Part shown: in pieces, positions 1-7,966 of the stretch
Layout of the letters: each line of letters opens with the position of its first letter
Numbering within the stretch: position 1 is the stretch's first letter
Origin: Zhihengliuella sp.
GTDB lineage: Bacteria > Actinomycetota > Actinomycetes > Actinomycetales > Micrococcaceae
Assembly: GCF_031178195.1 (NCBI RefSeq)
Contig: NZ_JAPSJL010000011.1
Span: forward strand, 27,562 to 91,561
Direction of reading: 5' to 3'
DNA length: 64,000 nucleotides
Made by a program: the position numbers and the translations under genes
Notes under the pieces: model-generated
The model's input: the letters and a program-made list of their open reading frames with translations, nothing else
Database searches by the model: none
What the model was told of the DNA's origin: nothing

Positions 1-3000
1 CCGCCGTCGCGCTCGGCGGCCGCGTCGCCCCGCTCGCGCCCTCCGTCGTGATCCCGATCGCCCGCCGCGTGCTGCGCCAGATGGTGTCCCATCTGATCGT
101 GGACGCGACCGAGCACCGCCTCGGCCCGGCGATCGAGAAGATCCAGCGCCCCGGCACGCACCTGAACATCAACCTCCTCGGCGAGGCGATCCTCGGCCAG
201 CACGAGGCCGAGCGCCGTCTCGCCGGCACGGCCGAGCTGCTCGCCCGCGACGACGTCGACTACGTCTCCATCAAGGTCTCCTCCACCGTGGCGCCGCACA
301 ACCACTGGGCGTTCGACGAGGCCGTCGACCACATCATCGAGAAACTCGCGCCGCTCTACCGCCAGGCCGCGTCCTTCAGCCCCGCCAAGTTCATCAACCT
401 GGACATGGAGGAGTACAAGGACCTCGAGCTGACCATGGCCGTGTTCAAGCGGCTCCTGGAGCGCGACGAGTTCAAGGGCCTCCAGGCCGGCATCGTCCTG
501 CAGGCCTACCTGCCGGACGCACTCGGCGCCATGATCGAGCTGCAGGACTGGGCTGCGCAGCGGGTCGCCGACGGCGGCGCGCCGATCAAGGTCCGCCTCG
601 TCAAGGGCGCCAACCTGCCCATGGAGAGCATGGATGCGGACCTGCGCGACTGGCCGCTCGCCACCTGGGGCAGCAAGCAGGACTCGGACACCTCCTACAA
701 GGCGGTGCTGGACTACGCCCTCACCCCGGAGCGCATCCGGAACGTGCGCCTCGGCGTCGCGGGCCACAACCTCTTCGACATCGCGTTGGCGCACCTGCTG
801 GCCGAGCGCCGCGGGATCTCCACCCACGGCGAGATCCCGGACCTCGAGTTCGAGATGCTCCTCGGCATGGCCACCGGTCAGGCCGAGGCCGTCAAGAAGG
901 ACGTCGGCTCCCTGCTCCTCTACACGCCGGTGGTCCACCCGCGCGAGTTCGACGTCGCCATCGCCTACCTGATCCGCCGCCTCGAGGAGGGGGCGAGCCA
1001 CGAGAACTTCATGTCCGCCGTCTTCGAGCTGGACAAGAACGAGGAGCTCTTCGAGCGCGAGAAGCAGCGCTTCCTCGCCTCGGTCGAGGCGCTGGAGGGC
1101 CCGGGCTTCGCCGGCATCGTGCCGGCCCCGAACCGGGTCCAGAACCGCGCCGCCGAGATCCACCGGTACGACGACGCCGCGGCCGCGGCGTTCGAGGCCG
1201 GCTTCACGAACACCCCGGACACCGACCCGGACCTGCCGGCCAACCGCGACTGGGGCCGCGAGATCCTCGACCGCGTCCCGGGCTCGCGCATCGGCGAGGA
1301 CCTGGTGGAGCAGCACAAGGTCCGCAGCGGCGAGGAGCTCGAGGGGCGCATCGGCTCGGTCCTGACCGCGGCCGAGGCCTGGGGTGCGATGAGCGGTGCC
1401 GAGCGCGCCCGCGTGCTCGACCGGATCGGCGTGAAGCTGGCGAACCACCGCGCCGAGATGCTCGAGGTCATGGCCGTCGAGTGCGGCAAGACGCTCGACC
1501 AGGGCGACCCGGAGGTCTCCGAGGCGATCGACTTCGCGCACTACTACGCCCAGCTCGCCCGCGAGATCGACCGGGTCGAGGGCGCCGAGTACGTGCCGAG
1601 CAAGCTCATCGCCGTCATCCCGCCGTGGAACTTCCCGACCGCGATCCCGTGCGGCGGCGTCGTCGCGGCGCTGGCCGCCGGCTCCGCCGTCGCCATCAAG
1701 CCCGCCCGTCAGGCGGCCCGCACCGGGTCCGTCATGGTGCAGGCCGTGTGGGAGGCGCTCGACGAGGCCGGCATCGGCCGCGACCTGGTCCAGCTCATCC
1801 ACGTCGACGACCGCGACCTCGGCCGGCAGCTGGTCGGGCACCCCGCCGTCGACCGGCTGATCCTCACCGGCGGCTATGAGACCGCCGAGCTGTTCCGCTC
1901 CTTCCGGACCGACCTGCCGCTCCTCGCGGAGACCAGCGGCAAGAACGCCCTCATCGTCACCCCCAGCGCCGACCTCGACCTGGCCGCCAAGGACGTCGCC
2001 TACAGCGCGTTCGGCCACGCCGGGCAGAAGTGCTCGGCTGGGTCCCTGGTGATCCTGGTGGGCTCCGTCGCGACCAGCCGGCGTTTCCACGACCAGCTCG
2101 TGGACGCCGTCCAGTCGCTCACGGTCGACTACCCGACCAACCCGGAGGCCCAGATGGGCCCGATCATCGAGCCGGCCGCCGGCAAGCTGCTGCGCGGCCT
2201 GACCGAGCTCGGCGAGGGCGAGCGCTGGGTCCTGGAGCCGAAGCAGCTCGACGACAGCGGCAAGCTGTGGAGCCCGGGCCTGCGCTCCGGCGTGAAGCCG
2301 GGCAGCGAGTACCACCTGACGGAGTACTTCGGCCCGATCCTCGGCGTCATGACGGCCGACACCCTCGAGGAGGCAATCGAGTACGTCAACGCCACCGACT
2401 TCGGCCTGACCTCCGGCCTGCACTCGCTGGACCCGGACGAGATGGCGTACTGGGTGGACCGCGTCGACGCCGGCAACCTGTACATCAACCGCGGCATCAC
2501 CGGCGCGATCGTGCAGCGGCAGCCGTTCGGCGGCTGGAAGAAGTCCGCCGTCGGCGCCGGCACCAAGGCCGGCGGCCCCAACTACCTGGTGGGCCTCGGC
2601 GACTGGAGGGACAAGCCGCTGGAGGGTATGTCCGCCCCCATCGCCGGTGCACCGGCCGCCCTCCTGGACGCCGCGCGCGACGTCCTGGACCGGACCGACG
2701 CCGACTGGCTGGCCAATGCGCTGTCCGACGACGCCGACCAGTGGGCGCGCGAGTTCGGCGTGGCCAAGGATCCCACCGGCCTCATCGCGGAGCGCAACGT
2801 GTTCCGCTACCGCCCGATGCCCGTCACCGTCCGCCTGGCCGGCGAGCCGACATCGCGCCAGACCGCGGAGCTCTTCCGCGTCGTCGGGGCCGGCCTCCGG
2901 GTCTGGCAGGCCCACGGCCACGCCGCCCCGGGCGCACGGGTCACCGTGAGCGTCGACGAGGTCGGCGAGGACGTGCTGCGCGTCCTCCGCGGAACCGGCG

Positions 3001-3278
3001 CGCTGGTGGTCGAGGAGAACGAGCAGGACTGGGAGCTGCGCGTCTCGCGGCTCGCCGCCATGACCGGCCCCGAGGCCGGTGCCCGCCTGCGACTCATCGG
3101 TGCTGACCCGGTCAAGACCTACGAGGCGGCCGACGGCGCCCCCATCGTCGCCGTCTACGACCACCCGGTGGTCTCGGCCGGCCGTGTGGAGCTGCTGCCG
3201 TTCCTCCGGGAGCAGGCCGTGTCCATCACCGCGCACCGGTTCGGCACGCCGGACCACCTCAGCGACGGCGTGATCTGA
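1..3278 (+). CDS. putA: Bifunctional proline dehydrogenase / delta-1-pyrroline-5-carboxylate dehydrogenase PutA, 5'-truncated by the window
   Basis: The reading frame is open from base 3, so the true start lies upstream; the GTG at 48 is only the first possible start inside the window. The first ~330 residues hold the FAD-dependent proline dehydrogenase barrel (VRLVKGAN, GHNLFDIAL). The rest is an aldehyde dehydrogenase with the catalytic glutamate in ETSGKN, the nucleophilic cysteine in GHAGQKCSAG and the family signature PFGGWKKSAVG. A C-terminal extension of ~200 residues follows. The enzyme oxidises proline to glutamate in two steps at the membrane or in the cytoplasm. No N-terminal DNA-binding domain can be judged because that end is missing. 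A very strong hairpin follows the stop. Confidence 0.95.
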   Translation, partial: AVALGGRVAPLAPSVVIPIARRVLRQMVSHLIVDATEHRLGPAIEKIQRPGTHLNINLLGEAILGQHEAERRLAGTAELLARDDVDYVSIKVSSTVAPHNHWAFDEAVDHIIEKLAPLYRQAASFSPAKFINLDMEEYKDLELTMAVFKRLLERDEFKGLQAGIVLQAYLPDALGAMIELQDWAAQRVADGGAPIKVRLVKGANLPMESMDADLRDWPLATWGSKQDSDTSYKAVLDYALTPERIRNVRLGVAGHNLFDIALAHLLAERRGISTHGEIPDLEFEMLLGMATGQAEAVKKDVGSLLLYTPVVHPREFDVAIAYLIRRLEEGASHENFMSAVFELDKNEELFEREKQRFLASVEALEGPGFAGIVPAPNRVQNRAAEIHRYDDAAAAAFEAGFTNTPDTDPDLPANRDWGREILDRVPGSRIGEDLVEQHKVRSGEELEGRIGSVLTAAEAWGAMSGAERARVLDRIGVKLANHRAEMLEVMAVECGKTLDQGDPEVSEAIDFAHYYAQLAREIDRVEGAEYVPSKLIAVIPPWNFPTAIPCGGVVAALAAGSAVAIKPARQAARTGSVMVQAVWEALDEAGIGRDLVQLIHVDDRDLGRQLVGHPAVDRLILTGGYETAELFRSFRTDLPLLAETSGKNALIVTPSADLDLAAKDVAYSAFGHAGQKCSAGSLVILVGSVATSRRFHDQLVDAVQSLTVDYPTNPEAQMGPIIEPAAGKLLRGLTELGEGERWVLEPKQLDDSGKLWSPGLRSGVKPGSEYHLTEYFGPILGVMTADTLEEAIEYVNATDFGLTSGLHSLDPDEMAYWVDRVDAGNLYINRGITGAIVQRQPFGGWKKSAVGAGTKAGGPNYLVGLGDWRDKPLEGMSAPIAGAPAALLDAARDVLDRTDADWLANALSDDADQWAREFGVAKDPTGLIAERNVFRYRPMPVTVRLAGEPTSRQTAELFRVVGAGLRVWQAHGHAAPGARVTVSVDEVGEDVLRVLRGTGALVVEENEQDWELRVSRLAAMTGPEAGARLRLIGADPVKTYEAADGAPIVAVYDHPVVSAGRVELLPFLREQAVSITAHRFGTPDHLSDGVI

Positions 3279-3370
3279 GACGGCCGGCGCCGAGGGGCTG
3301 ATCCACTCGGCGTGAGTCGCCGAGATCGGCGACGCCGCCGCCGACCCGACCGGTTGACGGCAGCGGCACC

Positions 3371-3416
3371 CGAGGAGGGGCTCCTCCGGACCATGGTCCG
3401 GAGGAGCCCCTCCTCG
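3371..3416. terminator. 46-bp perfect palindrome, bidirectional terminator
   Basis: Two 23-base arms are exact reverse complements with no unpaired centre (centre CCATGG at 3391-3396). It lies between the convergent ends of putA (3278) and the NCS1 permease (3506). A weakly T-rich stretch follows on the plus strand. The stretch 3417-3475 consists of imperfect repeats of a CTGTGCG/GTGCGCC unit and carries no gene. Confidence 0.75.
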
Positions 3417-3505
3417 TCTGTGCGTCTGTCTGTGCGCCTGTTGGTGCGCCAGTCTGTGCCCGCCGGCAGGACCCGCCGCTTGTGCCCGCCTCGGTGCGTC
3501 GGCGC

Positions 3506-4921
3506 TCAGCCGGCGGGTGCGGGATCCGCGGTGTCGGCGTTCGCGGCGCCGGACCCCACGGCCTCGGCCAGATGGCGCTGCCCGCCCGGGTGTCCGTGCT
3601 CCCGGCGGGACCAGGACAGGCCGAGATAGAGCAGGAAGGTGAGGGCGAACGTCGGCAGCGTGGCACCGACCGGCAGCGGCCACAGGTACGTGAAGGCCAG
3701 CGACGCCGCGGCGCCGAGCGCCCACACGACGAGTGCCACGGCGTTGAAGCCGCCGCGGTACCAGTAGCGGCCGCCGGAGGCGTTGAGGATGTCCTCCGCG
3801 TACGAACGGCGCCGGAGGATGTAGTAGTCCACGAGCATCACGGCGAAGACCGGGACGAACAGAGAGCCGATCACCACCAGGAAGCTCGTGAACTGGTCCA
3901 GCAGCGCCATCCAGGTGGACCCCACCACGGAGATCCCGCCGAGGACCAGCGCGGTCGGCAGGAACTTCAGGCGGCTGCCTGCCCGCGCATTCACCGCGGA
4001 CGTGACCATGCCGTAGACGGCCATGGTGTTGGTGGCCATGACGGAGAGGAAGACGACGACGGCGAACGGTGCGCCGAAGGCCGTCACGAGGATCGAGGGG
4101 TCGAAGGCGGGGGCCTCGTCGCCCTGGAGCATCACGTAGCCGAGCGCGATCGCCCCGAGCGACATGGAGACGATCGTCGAGGCCGAGTAGCCGATGCCGG
4201 CGCCCAGGAAGTTCGCCCGGCTCGAGCGGGCCATCCGGTTGATGTCCGCCGAGAGCACGGTCCAGGAGATGGCGGTGGCCACCACGATGTCGAGCACGAT
4301 CGCCGGGGCCATGCCCAGCTCGGGCGCCGGGGCGATGGAGGCGTAGTCCGCCGCGCTGAACGCGGTGAAGGCGGTGTAGAAGATCGTGCCGATGACGATG
4401 ATCATGGCGACCGCCAGCCACGGCTCGACCTTGGAGATCCCCTCGTGGCCGAAGATGGCCAGCAGCACCACGATCACCTCGCAGATGACGGAGAACAGCA
4501 CCGGGTTGGAGAACCCGGTGGTCTGCTCCACGAGCGCGTTGACGGTGACGCCCGCGAGCATCGCCTGCACCCAGCTCCAGCCCATGAGGATCAGCACGTT
4601 CGCCGCCACGGGGACGTAGGTGCCGCGGGTGCCGAACGACGCGCGGGTCAGTGCCATGGTCGGCAGGCCGGTCCGGGTGCCGATGTTGCCCACCAGGGTG
4701 AGCACGACGGCGCCGATCAGCGTCCCGACGACGATCATCGCCAGGGCGGTGCCCATGGCGACGCCGGGGACGAAGAGCGTCCCCGTCAGCAGCGTGGTGA
4801 CCACCAGGTTGGCGGCCAGCCAGATCATGCCCAGCCGCGGCGCGGAGGCCGTGCCGCGCAGCGGTCCCGCGTTGTCGGTGTGGGCCTCCAGGTACGCGTT
4901 GAGGCGGCGGTAGAGATTCAC
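3506..4921 (-). CDS. NCS1-family nucleobase/cytosine-type permease
   Basis: A 471-residue polytopic membrane protein with about twelve hydrophobic segments. It has the nucleobase:cation symporter-1 layout: an N-terminal amphipathic stretch followed by TMs containing GNIGTRTGLPTMALTRASFG, and a late LVDYYILRRR segment typical of cytosine/purine permeases. Its substrate is probably a nucleobase, hydantoin or a related compound, but this cannot be read from the sequence. I chose the GTG at 4921 because it begins the conserved membrane protein and overlaps the stop of the upstream gene as GTGA. The frame stays open upstream but there it is antisense-like arginine-rich sequence. It is co-transcribed with the NTF2-like gene. 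Confidence 0.88.
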   Translation of the reverse strand: MNLYRRLNAYLEAHTDNAGPLRGTASAPRLGMIWLAANLVVTTLLTGTLFVPGVAMGTALAMIVVGTLIGAVVLTLVGNIGTRTGLPTMALTRASFGTRGTYVPVAANVLILMGWSWVQAMLAGVTVNALVEQTTGFSNPVLFSVICEVIVVLLAIFGHEGISKVEPWLAVAMIIVIGTIFYTAFTAFSAADYASIAPAPELGMAPAIVLDIVVATAISWTVLSADINRMARSSRANFLGAGIGYSASTIVSMSLGAIALGYVMLQGDEAPAFDPSILVTAFGAPFAVVVFLSVMATNTMAVYGMVTSAVNARAGSRLKFLPTALVLGGISVVGSTWMALLDQFTSFLVVIGSLFVPVFAVMLVDYYILRRRSYAEDILNASGGRYWYRGGFNAVALVVWALGAAASLAFTYLWPLPVGATLPTFALTFLLYLGLSWSRREHGHPGGQRHLAEAVGSGAANADTADPAPAG

Positions 4922-5382
4922 AGCCGCCCCTCCCCGTCCCGGCCGGCAGCGGGACCGGCTGCGGGGGCGGCGGCCTGGGACTCGGCCCCGGGCCCGTCCG
5001 GCACCGCCGAGAGGTGCTCGTAGACGGCCAGGAGGCGTTCGCCGTCGTACGCGAACACGATCGTCTCGCGCTCGCGATACGACTCCTCGCCGTCGGCCGT
5101 GCTGACCGACGTGGCGACGTCGTGGGAGAACACGGCTCCGCCGGGGAACGGCTGGATGCGCTGGTGCGTGGACTCGCAGGCCGTCACCCGCCATCCGGAG
5201 CGCAGCCACGAGTGCCACAGCTCCTCGTAGGCGGCGCGGCCGTCCAGCCGCTCCGGCTCGGTGTGGAAGACGAAGCTGGCGTCCTCGGCGAAGCAGGAGA
5301 AGTAGCGCTCCGTGTCCGTGGCGGCGAAGGCGTCGACGAGCTCCGAGGCTGCGGCGCGGACTTGGTCGGTGGAAGGGGTCAT
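4918..5382 (-). CDS. NTF2-like (SnoaL/DUF4440 type) small protein
   Basis: 154 residues with the alpha+beta cone pattern of NTF2-like proteins: an N-terminal helix pair (ELVDAFAATDTERYFSCFAED), a FVFHTEPERLDGRAAYEELW segment, and strands ending in YRERETIVFAYDGERLLAVYEHLS. The C-terminal 20 residues are an Ala/Gly tail. Members are enzymes or ligand-binding proteins acting on small organic molecules. Overlapping its stop with the start of an NCS1 permease suggests a joint role in uptake and processing of one compound. The start ATG has a GGA-type ribosome site (GATAGGAACCGGC) and a clear promoter about 67 nt upstream. The exact reaction is unknown. Confidence 0.8.
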   Translation of the reverse strand: MTPSTDQVRAAASELVDAFAATDTERYFSCFAEDASFVFHTEPERLDGRAAYEELWHSWLRSGWRVTACESTHQRIQPFPGGAVFSHDVATSVSTADGEESYRERETIVFAYDGERLLAVYEHLSAVPDGPGAESQAAAPAAGPAAGRDGEGRL

Positions 5383-5448
5383 GCCGGTTCCTATCGTCTC
5401 AATGTATTACTGCCGGCCAACATGCGTTGCGCTGGGGTAAACACCGAA

Positions 5449-5477
5449 ACGTTAGGGCGATCACAGGGAGGCGTCAA
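5449..5477 (-). promoter_or_regulatory. Promoter of the NTF2-like/permease operon
   Basis: Minus strand: TTGACG at 5477-5472, 17-bp spacer, TAACGT at 5454-5449, giving a start of transcription near 5442 and a leader of about 60 nt. The 365-nt gap 5383-5747 otherwise holds only the ptsH terminator hairpin; I see no gene in it. Confidence 0.65.
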
Positions 5478-5616
5478 GGGTTGTGACGTCGCGCGGCCCG
5501 TCCGGCGCGACGGCCGGACGGGGCATCACGGCCCTCTGCCCGCGGCGACGGTCTGTGGGCGCACCGGCGGAACGCTGATCCCACTCGCCCGATGATGAGG
5601 CGACCAGCTGAGCGGA

Positions 5617-5658
5617 CGACGGCGGCCGCCCTCCCGGAGGGGAGAGCGGCCGCCGTCG
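5617..5658 (-). terminator. Terminator hairpin after ptsH
   Basis: Arms CGACGGCGGCCGC (5617-5629) and GCGGCCGCCGTCG (5646-5658) are perfect 13-base complements, with further pairing of CTCCC/GGGAG inside. It lies 90 nt beyond the ptsH stop at the end of the fru-pts operon. There is no clear T-run. Confidence 0.6.
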
Positions 5659-5747
5659 CCCGGTCGCGGAGCGCGTTCGCGGTGTGCGTCACGCCGTCAT
5701 ACTGCTCGGCGGTCCTCCTCCACGCGCGTTCTCCTGCCGTCGTCCTG

Positions 5748-6026
5748 CTACTCGGCGTCGTGGTCCGTCTCGAGGATCTTCACGAGGGTGTCCAGCGCCT
5801 CGTCGGCGCCGTCGCCCTCGGCGCGCAGGACCACGGTGGTCCCGTACTCGGCGCCCAGACCCATGAGGGACAGGATGCTCGAGGCGTCGAGGGCCTCGTC
5901 GGCCGGCTCGCCCTCGAGGGCGATCGTGACCTCGACGGGCTGCTCGGCGGCGGCCTCGGCGAAGATGGATGCCGGGCGGGCGTGCAGTCCGACGCGGCTG
6001 GCGATGGTGGCGGTGCGTTCGGCCAT
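5748..6026 (-). CDS. ptsH: Phosphocarrier protein HPr
   Basis: 92 residues. The GLHARPA motif places the phosphorylated histidine at residue 15, as in all HPr proteins. A SSILSLMGLG segment near residues 49-58 corresponds to the regulatory-serine helix of Gram-positive HPr. It accepts phosphate from enzyme I and passes it to the fructose EIIA domain encoded upstream. The ATG at 6026 has the ribosome site GGAG seven bases ahead (GGAGCCCACC). A 143-nt gap separates it from ptsI. It is the last gene of a five-gene operon and is followed by a strong hairpin. Confidence 0.96.
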   Translation of the reverse strand: MAERTATIASRVGLHARPASIFAEAAAEQPVEVTIALEGEPADEALDASSILSLMGLGAEYGTTVVLRAEGDGADEALDTLVKILETDHDAE

Positions 6027-6169
6027 GGTGGGCTCCTTCGGGTGTGCTGTTCTCGAGGGGTTGCTGTGGTTCATGATGCCAGCGATCCGGCTGCTCCGGC
6101 CGGACCGCAGACGTCGGGTGATGCGGCGGGGCGATCCGCGGGCGGGTGCCCGACGGAAGGGCCGGAGGC

Positions 6170-7966
6170 TCAGAGGCCGAAGCGCTCCAGGTCCGGGAGC
6201 TCGGCACGGACCAGCTGCTTGGCCTCCGTCGCCGACGCCGCGCCGAGCGCGAGCCCGGCGAGGCGCTGCGCCTCGGCCAGATCTACCGTGCGGAGGATCG
6301 CGGCCACGGCGGGCAGGGCCCTCCGGTTCATCGACAGGGTCGCGACGCCCAGGCCGACCAGGACGACGGCGAGGGCCGGATCGGCGGCCGCCTCCCCGCA
6401 GACGCCCACGGGCTTGGCGGCGCTGTCCGCCGCGACGGCAACCGCCGCAGCCTCGGTGCCCGCCGGGGCACCTGGGCCCGCCGCGGCACCTGTGCCCGCC
6501 GCGGCGCGTCCGCCGTCGGCGGTCGCCTGGATCAGGTGGAGGACCGCGGGCTGCCAAGGGTCGTTCAGCTCGGCGAGGGCACCGAGCTGACGGTCGGCCG
6601 CCATCGTGTACTGGGTGAGATCGTTGGTGCCGATGGACGCGAAGTCCACGCGCTGCAGGAGCTGCCCGGCGAGGACGGCCGCCGACGGCACCTCCACCAT
6701 CACGCCCGGCCTCCGCAGACCGGCCTCGGCGCAGAGCTGGGCGAACCGCTCCGCCTCGGCCGGCGTGGAGATCATCGGGGCCATGGTCCACACGTCGGCC
6801 TCGGAAAGCTCCGCCGCCTCGGCGATCGCGGCCAGCTGGCGGGCCAGCACGCCGGGCGTCGCCCCGTCGGTCCGGTAGCCCCGGACGCCCAGGGCGGGAT
6901 TGGGCTCGGAGTCGTCGGTCAGGAACGGCAGGGGCTTGTCGGCGCCGGCGTCGAGCGTGCGGACCACGACCTTGCGGCCGGGGAACGCGTCGAACACGGC
7001 CCGGTAGGCCTCGACCTGCTCCTCGTGCGTGGGCTCCTTGTCCCGGCCGAGGAAGCAGAACTCGGTGCGCAGCAGGCCCACGCCCTCGGCGCCCGCCTCC
7101 GCGGATGCCACCGCATCGGAGCCGCTGCCCACGTTCGCCAGCAGCGGCACCGCGTGCCCGTCCGCCAGCGTGCCCGCCCCGTCGAAGTCGGGGAGGGCGG
7201 CGCGGTTGGCGTAGCTCGCCGCGATCTCCTCCTCCGCCGGGCCGGGGTCGCGGGTCACGGTCCCGGTGATGCCGTCGACGAAGACGAGATCGCCATCGGC
7301 GAGGGCCGTGGTCCCGGTCGCCGCGACGATCGCCGGCAGCCCCAGCGAGCGGGCGATGATCGCCGTGTGCGACTGCGGGCCCCCGTCGGACGTGACGAGG
7401 GCCAGGACCTTGGCCGGGTCCAGGGTCGCGGTGTCCGCGGGCGCCAGATCGACGGCGCAGAGCACGAACGGCTCGTCCGAGTCCGGGATGCCGGGTGCGG
7501 GGACGCCGCGGAGCTCCGCGACGATCCGGGCGCGGACGTCCAGGACGTCGGTGGCGCGCTCGGCCATGTAGCCGCCCAGGGCCGTCAGCTGGGTCGCGAC
7601 GGCGTCCGCCGCCTCCCAGATCGCCGACTCCGCACTGGTGCCCGAGGCCACCAGCGTCGTGGCCGACTTCAGCAGGGTCCGGTCCCCGGCCATGAGGGCC
7701 GTCGCCTTCAGCACCGCCGCGGCGTCGCCGGTGGCGGCCGCGGCGCGGGCCTTCAGCCCGGCGGCCACGGCCTGCGTCGCCGCCTTCAGACGCGCGGTCT
7801 CGGAGTCGACGTCGGCTCCCTCCGGCAGCGGGGCGCCGTCGGCGGGAGGCTGCACGGGGTCCGGCATCCGCTTCACGCGGCCGATGACCCGGCCGGCGCT
7901 GACGCCGACGCCGGCGAGCACCCGGCCGTCGCCGTCGTGCAGGGTGCCCTCTGCGGCGGCGCTCAT
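6170..7966 (-). CDS. ptsI: PTS enzyme I (phosphoenolpyruvate-protein phosphotransferase)
   Basis: 598 residues. The phosphorylated His is near residue 200 (GGPQSHTAIIARS). PEP-binding motifs follow: MVEVPSAAVLAGQ, IGTNDLTQYTMAADR and the C-terminal cysteine motif VGVCGEAA. It transfers phosphate from PEP to HPr in the cytoplasm. The ATG overlaps the stop of the fructose permease gene as ATGA. One oddity is an Ala/Gly/Thr-rich insertion of about 25 residues just before the VGVCGE loop, which most enzyme I proteins lack. The N-terminal His motif is slightly divergent, with PQ where many have RT. All expected catalytic positions are present, so it should be functional. Confidence 0.95.
   Translation of the reverse strand: MSAAAEGTLHDGDGRVLAGVGVSAGRVIGRVKRMPDPVQPPADGAPLPEGADVDSETARLKAATQAVAAGLKARAAAATGDAAAVLKATALMAGDRTLLKSATTLVASGTSAESAIWEAADAVATQLTALGGYMAERATDVLDVRARIVAELRGVPAPGIPDSDEPFVLCAVDLAPADTATLDPAKVLALVTSDGGPQSHTAIIARSLGLPAIVAATGTTALADGDLVFVDGITGTVTRDPGPAEEEIAASYANRAALPDFDGAGTLADGHAVPLLANVGSGSDAVASAEAGAEGVGLLRTEFCFLGRDKEPTHEEQVEAYRAVFDAFPGRKVVVRTLDAGADKPLPFLTDDSEPNPALGVRGYRTDGATPGVLARQLAAIAEAAELSEADVWTMAPMISTPAEAERFAQLCAEAGLRRPGVMVEVPSAAVLAGQLLQRVDFASIGTNDLTQYTMAADRQLGALAELNDPWQPAVLHLIQATADGGRAAAGTGAAAGPGAPAGTEAAAVAVAADSAAKPVGVCGEAAADPALAVVLVGLGVATLSMNRRALPAVAAILRTVDLAEAQRLAGLALGAASATEAKQLVRAELPDLERFGL

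Noticed and set aside
3417..3475. Short CTGTGCG/GTGCGCC repeats as a possible CRISPR-like or regulatory array
   Set aside because: Units are 8-12 bases, imperfect and contiguous, without spacers. They are simple low-complexity sequence after a terminator.
3482..5023. 513-codon plus-strand frame opposite the NCS1 permease
   Set aside because: It is dominated by Arg, His, Gly and Asp without hydrophobic pattern. The minus strand encodes a clear membrane protein.
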